From contig NYXM01000204.1 of the NCBI GenBank assembly GCA_002685655.1, positions 1-12,030 of the forward strand: a DNA stretch of 12,030 nt, read 5' to 3'. A program made the position numbers and the translations under genes. A model generated the notes under the pieces. That model had not been told where the DNA came from. It was given only the letters and a program-made list of their open reading frames with translations, and did no database searches. Shown in pieces: positions 6,297-12,030 of the stretch. Source of the DNA: Planctomycetaceae bacterium (lineage in GTDB: Bacteria > Planctomycetota > Planctomycetia > Pirellulales > Pirellulaceae). The number at the start of each line of letters is the position of its first letter. The stretch's first letter is position 1.

Positions 6297-7688
6297 ATGA
6301 CTTCCACAACGGTGCCAAGCCGCAAAGCGTGTGACGTCAATCAAGGCCTGGAGGCTGTTAAGACTTCTGTCCCCGTGCCTTCGCCTGCTTCTGCCTGGCA
6401 GACTTCTTTTTCCGGCTTCAAAATTATTGAGGGCCGCGCCGGCGATCACCACGACGTTCAGCAGTTGCTGACAACCCTGTTTCACGGTCCGTCGATGGGT
6501 GATTTTCAAGCTCAGATTGACGATCCGTTCTACGAGCCGAATGACCGAGTGTTGGTCAAGCGAGACAAGCATGTGGTGGGACATGTCCATCTGGCCAAAC
6601 GAGAAATCCACTTTGGGCCCTTCCAGTTTGCCGTCGCCCATGCGACTGATTTGGGCATCCTGCCAGAATACCGCGGACAGCAATGTGCCACACAACTGCT
6701 GGCTGCGGCCGAATGTCGGATGGGAGAAGATGGTGCCGTGATGGGGGTGATTCGCACGAGCATCCCAGAGTTCTTCAAACGACGAGGCTGGTCCGTCTGT
6801 ATGCGTCACAGTTTTTCCGTGGCAGGTGCTCGAGATATCCTCTCGAGGCTTGGGGAGTCGACTCCGGTCGAATTCGATCCTCTACAACCTGCGAGAGCGC
6901 CACTGAACATTCGATTGTGGCGGCATGTCGAGGAGGCGGCGTTGATGCGAATCTACGCCGACAACACACACAACGTTTTTGGGCCGGTCGCCCGCAGCGA
7001 CAGCTATTGGCGGTGGTTGATCAATCGCCGTGCCTATGATCGCATCTACATTGCTATTGATGGTCCGGACAAAATCGAATTGAACGACACGTTGACACCC
7101 ATTGTGGGTTATGCGGTGGTCAAAGACGAGCGGATCGTCGAACTGATGACATCGGATGATGATCCACGCGTCGCCGAACAGTTGTTGGCCCGAACTTGCC
7201 GCGATGCGATTGAACACGATACGCATCATGTGCGACTCGATGCAGCACCGAATGATCCGCTGCACCGGGCATTCAAGGCGGCTGGCGGCAAGCAGCATTA
7301 TCACGAGTCGGAAGCGGGCGAAGTGTGGATGGTTAAGGTCTTTGATCCAATCGCCCTGTTTCGCACGATTTCAAGCGAAGTACACCGGCGAGCGAAAGCA
7401 GCGGGAATGACCATCCCCAACGAGCTAGGTGTCCTGTTGGATGGGAAGAAATATGTACTTTCGACTCGCCGCCGCACCACCCGGTTGGAACCGGGGAAGT
7501 TGGGACGCAGCTATTTGGAGTGCAGTGCATCCGAGTTTACGCAGTTGATGCTGGGCCACTTCAATGTGGAAGCCTCAATTGAAGCGGGGCGTCTACAGGC
7601 CTCCACCCGCGTCGCCGTTGAGACGGCCGCGATCCTATTCCCACAATTGCCGCTTTGGCAACCACCGTTCGATTCGCTTCCGTCATAA
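6297..7688 (+). CDS. Eis-like GNAT acetyltransferase with C-terminal SCP2-like domain
   Basis: A 463-residue protein with the three-part layout of the Eis family. The N-terminal GNAT domain carries acetyl-CoA-binding motif A in DLGILPEYRGQQCATQLL (about 115-132), and a degenerate second GNAT-like domain covers about 190-345. The last ~90 residues (LGVLLDGKKYVLSTRR to the end) resemble the SCP2/sterol-carrier-like tail. Known Eis proteins acetylate amines of aminoglycosides, peptides or polyamines; the substrate here is unknown. ATG 6297 is preferred because AGGG lies 9 nt upstream, whereas ATG 6288 directly abuts it. It follows the preceding gene by 64 bases and may share its transcript. Its stop codon is immediately adjacent to the stop of the converging downstream gene. 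Confidence 0.8.
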   Translation: MTSTTVPSRKACDVNQGLEAVKTSVPVPSPASAWQTSFSGFKIIEGRAGDHHDVQQLLTTLFHGPSMGDFQAQIDDPFYEPNDRVLVKRDKHVVGHVHLAKREIHFGPFQFAVAHATDLGILPEYRGQQCATQLLAAAECRMGEDGAVMGVIRTSIPEFFKRRGWSVCMRHSFSVAGARDILSRLGESTPVEFDPLQPARAPLNIRLWRHVEEAALMRIYADNTHNVFGPVARSDSYWRWLINRRAYDRIYIAIDGPDKIELNDTLTPIVGYAVVKDERIVELMTSDDDPRVAEQLLARTCRDAIEHDTHHVRLDAAPNDPLHRAFKAAGGKQHYHESEAGEVWMVKVFDPIALFRTISSEVHRRAKAAGMTIPNELGVLLDGKKYVLSTRRRTTRLEPGKLGRSYLECSASEFTQLMLGHFNVEASIEAGRLQASTRVAVETAAILFPQLPLWQPPFDSLPS

Positions 7689-9086
7689 CTAGAGTTCCAC
7701 AACCTGCTGATATTCAGGCACGCTGACGGGCCACTTCATTTCCTCCCGAATGTGCTCGGCAAGACTTGTGGCCGCGTCCTCGTCACCGTGCGTCAAGAAC
7801 ACCTGTTGCGGTGCGTCGCGCAAGTTCGACAGCCAACGAATCAGGCCACCGCGATCGGCATGACCGGAGAAGCCATAAATCTGCGCAACCTCGGCCCGCA
7901 TCGTGTGTTCTCGCCCATGAATCCGCACTGTTTTCGGACGTTTGAGGATTTGCGAGCCGAGCGTGCCAGGACTTTGGTAGCCGACAAACAGAATCGTCGA
8001 GTTGGGGTCACCAATATTGTTCCGCAAGTGATGTTTGATCCGACCACCGGTACACATGCCGGAACTCGCCATCACGATCAAGGGCTGTCGCACTTCGTTG
8101 ATCGCCTTTGAATCATCTACGGAACGCACTAACGTCAAACCAGGGAATTGCAGTGGAGCTTGATCCGAATCGATCAACTCCCAAGACTCGTCGTCAAAGC
8201 ACTCGCGGTAGCAGCGAAAGATCTTCGTGACGTTCACCGCCATCGGGCTATCCAAGAAGACCGGTACATCGGGGATCTGGTCCGTGTGCACCAACTGCCC
8301 GATGTGATACATCAATTCCTGAGCTCGTTCCACCGCAAATGTCGGAATGACCAGGTTGCCGCCCTGAGCCATGGTGCGATTGATCACGTCGCGCAACTGC
8401 GTCTCGACGTCGCCGCCGTCGCGATGGTCCCGGTCGCCGTACGTCGACTCCATCACGACAAAGTCGGCTTGCTCGAACAAGCTCGGATCGCGAATTAACG
8501 GCTTTTCCCACTGGCCAATGTCGCCCGAGAACAGCAACCGGCGCTGGCTGCCATTTTCTCGCACTTGGAATTCGAGCATTGCTGAACCCAGGATATGCCC
8601 GGCGTCGTGAAACGTCACAGAAATTGCCTCCGTCACGTTCACGGGTTCGCCGTACAAGCAGCCTTGAAACAAGGGCATGGTCTGATCGACATTCCTGCCG
8701 TGGTACAACGCAGTCTCTGGATATTTCCCCTTGCGACCTTCACGCGCATGCCGTTTCTTCTTGTACGCCGCGTCTTCTTCTTGGATCTTGGCCGAGTCAC
8801 GCATGATCACTTCCGCCAGGTCGACGGTCGGTCGTGTCGAATAGATCAGGCCGCCAAAACCGTGGGAAACGAGCCTTGGAATCAGGCCGCAGTGATCCAG
8901 ATGGGCGTGTGTCAGCACCAACGCATCCAACTGGTTCGGCGGGATGGGATTCACTTCCCAATTGCGACTGACAAACTGCCGCTCCTGGAACATGCCGCAA
9001 TCAATCATCACCTGCTTGCCACCTGCTTCCAGGCAGTAGCGCGATCCCGTAACTTGACGATTGGCACCCAAAAAATGAATCTTCAC
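7689..9086 (-). CDS. MBL-fold beta-CASP ribonuclease (RMMBL, CPSF73/TTHA0252-like)
   Basis: A 465-residue metallo-beta-lactamase-fold nuclease predicted to cut RNA in the cytoplasm. Zinc-ligand motifs are visible: HAHLDH at 60-65, DAGHILGS with His164, and FSGDIG with Asp189. STYGDRDH marks the start of the beta-CASP region, and a late FSGHAD plus LTHGDEDA mark the RMMBL C-terminus. Length and order match bacterial RNA-specificity-domain hydrolases related to CPSF73. The start is GTG at 9086, with AGGA six bases upstream; it places KIHFLGA, the first family strand, directly at the N-terminus. The open frame continues upstream to 9281 but that part looks non-coding and includes a repeat. The gene runs convergently to the Eis-like gene with no base between the stops. 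Confidence 0.92.
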   Translation of the reverse strand: MKIHFLGANRQVTGSRYCLEAGGKQVMIDCGMFQERQFVSRNWEVNPIPPNQLDALVLTHAHLDHCGLIPRLVSHGFGGLIYSTRPTVDLAEVIMRDSAKIQEEDAAYKKKRHAREGRKGKYPETALYHGRNVDQTMPLFQGCLYGEPVNVTEAISVTFHDAGHILGSAMLEFQVRENGSQRRLLFSGDIGQWEKPLIRDPSLFEQADFVVMESTYGDRDHRDGGDVETQLRDVINRTMAQGGNLVIPTFAVERAQELMYHIGQLVHTDQIPDVPVFLDSPMAVNVTKIFRCYRECFDDESWELIDSDQAPLQFPGLTLVRSVDDSKAINEVRQPLIVMASSGMCTGGRIKHHLRNNIGDPNSTILFVGYQSPGTLGSQILKRPKTVRIHGREHTMRAEVAQIYGFSGHADRGGLIRWLSNLRDAPQQVFLTHGDEDAATSLAEHIREEMKWPVSVPEYQQVVEL

Positions 9087-9145
9087 TGACGTTCCTAACA
9101 CGGCAGGGCCGCAGCCAAAACAGTGAACGTGTCTGTATTTGGTAA

Positions 9146-9218
9146 GCTCCCCGACCAACCTGCGGTCGGTGTCGGTCGCTAAACCTTGACTCAAATACAA
9201 CAAGTTTCCGACCGCAGG
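9146..9218 (+). repeat. Interspersed repeat, copy B, with 11-bp inverted arms
   Basis: Bases 9146-9193 match copy A at 3794-3842, including the shared 18-mer at 9154-9171. In this copy CCTGCGGTCGG (9159-9169) is mirrored exactly by CCGACCGCAGG (9208-9218), so the region can fold into an 11-bp stem with a 38-base loop. Copy A lacks the second arm. It lies 60-130 bases upstream of the ribonuclease GTG, possibly in its 5' leader. Confidence 0.7.
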
Positions 9219-9283
9219 GAGACTAACCAAGCGTGAATCCGTACGGCGGGAAGACGAGCCAAGAATTGTACCCGAGTCCACAT

Positions 9284-9311
9284 ATTCTCACGATCGCATT
9301 CTCACGATCGC
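9284..9311 (+). repeat. Tandem 14-bp direct repeat (two units)
   Basis: ATTCTCACGATCGC occurs twice back to back (9284-9297 and 9298-9311), each containing the palindrome CGATCG. It lies in the spacer between the ribonuclease and the methyltransferase. It could be slippage or a paired binding site; nothing further can be supported. The rest of 9219-9380 shows no gene. Confidence 0.7.
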
Positions 9312-9380
9312 AGAATCCGCCATACGGGCTGTTGCAGCGGTACCCGTTCACAACATGACAAACTGGTGTCTCAGTCTGAG

Positions 9381-9458
9381 GGGGTCAGACACATTTCTTG
9401 GCGAGTGAAACGTTCGTGATGATTTGCCTATACCTCGCCAAAAAGTGCGTCAGACCCC
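9381..9458. repeat. REP/MITE-like imperfect palindrome
   Basis: Two 25-base arms (9381-9405 starting GGGGTCAGACACATTT and 9434-9458 ending GTCAGACCCC) are inverted with 21 of 25 positions paired, around a 28-base loop. The element lies just 3' of the methyltransferase stop (30 bases), a common location for REP elements. GGGGTCAGAC-ended palindromes are typical of dispersed bacterial repeats mobilised in trans by RAYT transposases, and a RAYT-type gene occurs in this window. As RNA it could stabilise or terminate the methyltransferase transcript, but no clear T-run follows. Confidence 0.75.
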
Positions 9459-9488
9459 GGTGGCTTGAAGGGCCACGTTGCAGTGGAT

Positions 9489-10307
9489 TCAAGGGCTCGA
9501 CGCGCTACACCTGAATTCCAACAGCATGCCTGGCAAAAAGTTCTCGGGCAGTTCATTGATGTCACGGTCATCCAACACCTGAACCTGCAAGTCATACTTT
9601 GGACCCAGCTCAATCGCTTTTCTGATGGCCGTCACGTTGCCGTAGGCGAGCAGCGCTCTGCCGTTTGGGTTCAAACGGTCTGCGAGCTGACTCAGTAATG
9701 ACTCAAGCAGAAGAAGACCATGATCGTACAACGCATATTCGTCGATGGATTGTGGATGTTGGTCCTCCCAGGGAGGATTGGAAATGATCAGGTCGAAGCG
9801 TTCGCCAAGTTGGAGCACGGCGAAAGCCGAGCTATCCTCCAGCGGCACGCGACGGGTTTCCAAACGGTCAAGCAGTTCCAACATCTCAGCGTTATAGCGT
9901 GCATTCTCCAGCGCGTTTGGATTGACGTCCGTCGCCACGACTCGCTTCGCTTGCGCTTGGAGGCAGCAGAGAGCCACCAGCCCGGAGCCGGTGCCGATCT
10001 CCATGACCGTTCGCTTCCGCACTAGATCGGTTGTGTGAATCAGTTTTCGAAGGCTGCTGGTGTCTCGAGGCTCCCAGAATACGGTTTCGAACACGACGAT
10101 GTCGAAAGGCAACTCGGCCACGCGAAAGCGACCACGGATCGGTGGCTTGTCTGGCGTCGCGACCTCACCGGGGAACGACGGTTCAGACGCGGCCGGCTGA
10201 GTGGCCTGCGGCGGGATCGCTTGAGGTTTACAACTCGTTGCCGCGATGCAACCAAGGCCACCGATCAGCAACGAAACAAACAAACCTGTGCGACAAAGTG
10301 GTTTCAC
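9489..10307 (-). CDS. Class I SAM methyltransferase (NPPW) with an apparent lipoprotein signal peptide
   Basis: A 272-residue protein. Residues 58-272 form a Rossmann-like SAM methyltransferase: VMEIGTGSGLV (101-111, motif I), VVATDVNPNAL (123-133, motif II) and the catalytic tetrapeptide NPPW (177-180) used by N5-glutamine and N6-adenine methyltransferases such as PrmC or RlmF-like enzymes. The first ~26 residues look like an export signal: MKPLCRTG, then hydrophobic LFVSLLIGGLG, with Cys20 and Cys26 as possible lipidation sites. A Pro/Ala/Gln-rich linker follows (27-57). The GTG start at 10307 is well supported by AGGTGAT, a perfect 7-base Shine-Dalgarno match, five bases upstream, so the signal segment appears genuinely translated. 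A SAM enzyme outside the cytoplasm would be unusual; a membrane-anchored cytoplasmic form is the alternative. Confidence 0.85.
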   Translation of the reverse strand: MKPLCRTGLFVSLLIGGLGCIAATSCKPQAIPPQATQPAASEPSFPGEVATPDKPPIRGRFRVAELPFDIVVFETVFWEPRDTSSLRKLIHTTDLVRKRTVMEIGTGSGLVALCCLQAQAKRVVATDVNPNALENARYNAEMLELLDRLETRRVPLEDSSAFAVLQLGERFDLIISNPPWEDQHPQSIDEYALYDHGLLLLESLLSQLADRLNPNGRALLAYGNVTAIRKAIELGPKYDLQVQVLDDRDINELPENFLPGMLLEFRCSASSP

Positions 10308-10626
10308 GGTACATCACCTGCCGGGGACAAACATATGACGCCATTCGTTGGCCTGCGTTCCGGGCTGGATTTGGACGCTGCCACTGAGGCAAGGTTTACC
10401 GTTTCGAGTCGACATTTGCGTCTCCATAAAGAAAAACAGCTTCTTTGGAGGAGTCATTTGGTCACCGAGCTCCCATTTTTTCAAACCGTTTGCAACCTTG
10501 ACAGCTCACTTTTTGGCTAGTTCTTCGGTCTTAAAAAACGTAGCGCCTGTTTTCTTGCGGCAAGCAACCAAACGGCATGGACTTAGGGACTTGAGTCTTT
10601 TTTCCGCGCTGGTTCCGATCCGCGTT

Positions 10627-10642
10627 TGGCACGACAGCTGCA
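10627..10642 (+). promoter_or_regulatory. Sigma54-type promoter of the small-protein gene
   Basis: TGGCACG (10627-10633) and CTGCA (10638-10642) give the required GG-N10-GC spacing, with a perfect -24 block and one mismatch to TTGCA in the -12 block. A start near 10653 yields a leader of about 60 nt to the ATG at 10713. Sigma54 promoters need an enhancer-binding ATPase; no convincing enhancer palindrome was identified, though CTTGC-GG-CAAG at 10554-10564 is a small candidate. The rest of the spacer from 10308 to 10620 has T- and A-rich tracts but no gene I can support. Confidence 0.65.
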
Positions 10643-10712
10643 TTCCGTTCACGGCAGATGGACGAGTTCTTACCACCTACTGGACGCAAGGAAGTCAACC
10701 CGGGAGGAAATC

Positions 10713-10898
10713 ATGAGCGTTAGAGAAAAGAAGCAAACTTTGGAAGAACGAATGCTAGGCACGATCATCGACGCCATGCTGGACGCCAAGCAAGACTTGA
10801 GCGACAGAACGGTTCTCGATTGGTCACGCATTCTCATGGACTCATGTCGTCGCCGTAGGTTTGGAACTGATCAGTCTCCGTTTGTCACATCCTGCTAA
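10713..10898 (+). CDS. Small unknown protein (61 residues) under a sigma54-type promoter
   Basis: A 61-residue protein I do not recognise, beginning MSVREKKQTLEERMLGTIID. It is highly charged and probably helical over residues 1-50. It contains an amphipathic stretch LGTIIDAMLDAKQDL, a basic CRRRRF patch near 50 and a C-terminal cysteine. There is no signal peptide or membrane segment. The start is strongly supported by GGGAGG seven bases upstream. The gene is isolated: sigma54-type promoter, 60-nt leader, coding region, then a strong terminator about 50 bases after the stop. An upstream in-frame ATG at 10626 precedes the promoter's -12 box and is not used. The short length limits certainty, but four independent gene signals coincide. 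Confidence 0.75.
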   Translation: MSVREKKQTLEERMLGTIIDAMLDAKQDLSDRTVLDWSRILMDSCRRRRFGTDQSPFVTSC

Positions 10899-10949
10899 GC
10901 GATGCTTAGATTCAATTCGGGTACGTTTCTGGGGAAGCGGCGTACTCCC

Positions 10950-10987
10950 AAGGGCGAACGTGTCACCGAAGCACGTTCGCCCTTTTT
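10950..10987 (+). terminator. Rho-independent terminator of the small-protein gene
   Basis: AAGGGCGAACGTG (10950-10962) pairs perfectly with CACGTTCGCCCTT (10972-10984) around a nine-base loop, and the 3' arm runs into TTTTT (10983-10987). There is no T-run on the minus side, so it works mainly for plus-strand transcription. It ends the small-protein unit before the converging DUF1553 remnant. Confidence 0.9.
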
Positions 10988-11012
10988 GTGTTCGAAGAAA
11001 GCACATCCATCT

Positions 11013-11960
11013 CTAGCGTACGTGCATGAATTCGTTTGCACTCAACAGGGTCTGCGCGTACTGCTCCCAGGCGGACAGTTTCGGTTCATTTGCGTTTGTC
11101 GCAGTGTGATTGGGCTGCTTAGCCTGCGTCAGAAACCGTAGGCCAATCGCCTGTTCGCGGTCCGTCGGCGGTCTCGCGAACAACAGTCGATAGGCGCGGT
11201 CAATGCGCTGTGCGTCATTCTTGGCCTCGGCCGCCAACCGCCGAGCCAACTCGCGTGCCCGTTCAATCATGAACGGGCTGTTCATCATGAACAGAAACTG
11301 CTGCGGCACGATGCTGGTGACGCGTTTCGCGCTCGTCGCTCGCGGCGACGGAAAATCAAAGAGCCGCAAGAACTCGTCCGATTCGAACCGGTCGCCGTTG
11401 CGGCTGACGACAGAATAGAGCGTTCGTCGCCGACTGCTGAGCAGACGTTCGGTTGGCAAACCACCGATCGTTTGATCCAAACCGCCGACCACGTCCAACA
11501 ACGAATCACGCCACGCTTCGACGTCCATTCGTCGAGGGTTCATCCGCCAAATCGACCGGTTGTCTCCATCGTGTTTGAAATTCTCGGCATTGTACTGGCT
11601 ACTCATCTGATAGGTTGCCGAAAGCATGATCGTGCGGTGCAGGCGTTTGATTGACCATCCCGACTCGACAAACTCCACGGCCAACCAGTCCAGCAACTCC
11701 GCGTGCGTAGGCGGTTGCCCGAGCGTTCCAAAATTGCTGGGCGAACGAACCAGTGCGCGTCCAAAGTGCTGCAGCCAAATACGATTCACGATCACCCGCG
11801 CGGTCAGCGGGTTGTCTGGGCCGACGACGGCAGCGGCCAGCTCGATCCGCCCGCTGCCTTGAGTGAACTGTGGCCGATCGCCGTCTGCCAGGATCTTTAG
11901 GAACCGCCGCGGAGCAATCTCGCCCTGTTTGCGAAGGTTTGTGAACGGCGTTTGAAAACG
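11013..11960 (-). pseudogene. 5'-truncated DUF1553 (planctomycete PSD1) gene remnant
   Basis: From about 11942 down to the stop at 11013 the minus frame is open and matches the C-terminal DUF1553 domain. It runs NLRKQGEIAPRRFLKILADG, then GSGRIELA, DNPLTARVIVNRIW, HFGRALVRSPSNFG and PPTHAELLDWLA, then PRRMDVEAWRDSLL, and late VPQQFLFMMNSPFM and YRLLFARPPTDRE. Intact family members are usually 700-1100 residues with upstream cytochrome-like and DUF1549 domains; here only about 310 residues remain. Upstream the frame hits TAG at 11963-11961 inside a repeat, and no ATG, GTG or TTG precedes the homologous segment (the first is an internal GTG at 11795). It is most likely a dead 3' fragment; the coding frame itself has no breaks, so truncation may be recent. 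Confidence 0.8.
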
Positions 11961-11994
11961 CTAGCGCTTGGGCGGTTGAAAAGGCTAGCGCCCG
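11947..11994. repeat. Tandem 24-bp GCTAGCGC-containing repeat at the truncation point
   Basis: Bases 11947-11970 and 11971-11994 are two 24-base units matching at 20 of 24 positions. Each has the layout GGCG-TTGAAAA-GCTAGCGC. The first contains GCGTTT-GA-AAACGC (a 6-bp hairpin) and the palindrome CGCTAGCG; the second has GGGCG/CGCCC arms. They coincide with the point where DUF1553 homology ends. The last 36 bases of the window (11995-12030) show nothing recognisable. Confidence 0.7.
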
Positions 11995-12030
11995 ATGTGG
12001 TTTTGTTATTGTAATTGCGCCAAGCGGCCC

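Noticed and set aside
6057..6809. 250-codon minus-strand open frame opposite the acetyltransferase
   Set aside because: It overlaps the GNAT motif region in antisense and shows no recognisable domain.
9087..9281. N-terminal extension of the ribonuclease reading frame
   Set aside because: The extension contains an interspersed repeat and no MBL sequence, while GTG 9086 has a good ribosome binding site and places the first family strand at the N-terminus.
10498..10526. TTGACA as the -35 box of a sigma70 promoter for the small gene
   Set aside because: No acceptable -10 hexamer occurs at 15-19 bases; the sigma54-type element downstream fits far better.

Overview
The window looks like chromosomal DNA of a marine-type planctomycete (Pirellulales/Rhodopirellula-like). 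The evidence is a DUF1553 (planctomycete PSD1-type) domain remnant, a long RAYT-like Y1 transposase, a planctomycete-style integrase core-binding domain, a response regulator fused to an RsbW-like ATPase, frequent GTG starts, and several families of short interspersed repeats in the intergenic spaces. No rRNA, tRNA or CRISPR array was seen. Functional assignments rest on motifs read by eye; no database search was possible.

Left third (1-2217) is a mobile-element and repeat region. A complete HUH/Y1 REP-associated-type transposase gene (343-1389, minus) has a recognisable promoter and ribosome binding site. A 91-bp piece of the same gene is repeated exactly at the left edge. Inverted copies of one repeat family (core TCAAGGTCTGTGTCTT with a pyrimidine-rich microrepeat tail) flank it, and its 3' side carries a run of small hairpins. 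To its right lies a decayed tyrosine-recombinase fragment broken by a 7-bp near-duplication and a stop codon.

Middle (2218-7688): a two-gene minus-strand signalling operon encodes a REC-HATPase protein and, immediately downstream, a STAS protein that lacks the usual phosphorylatable serine. This looks like a partner-switching module. Diverging from it, behind a good sigma70-type promoter, is a plus-strand cluster: a soluble GT2 glycosyltransferase, a protein of about 520 residues that may be distantly BshC-like, and an Eis-like GNAT-SCP2 acetyltransferase. Together they could make or modify a small glycosylated, possibly thiol-containing, metabolite; this is inference only.

Right third (7689-12030): a beta-CASP/RMMBL metallo-beta-lactamase ribonuclease converges on the cluster with directly abutting stop codons. 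Upstream of it sits a repeat-rich spacer containing a REP/MITE-like imperfect palindrome. Next is a class I methyltransferase with an NPPW motif that begins with an apparent lipoprotein signal peptide behind a perfect Shine-Dalgarno sequence. Then comes a compact unit on the plus strand: a sigma54-type promoter, a strong Shine-Dalgarno, a 61-residue unknown protein and a strong intrinsic terminator. The window ends with a 5'-truncated DUF1553 gene whose homology stops at a tandem 24-bp GCTAGCGC-containing repeat.

The strongest candidates for something undescribed are the sigma54-driven small-protein gene, the apparently exported methyltransferase, and the RAYT gene flanked by inverted microrepeat-tailed elements.
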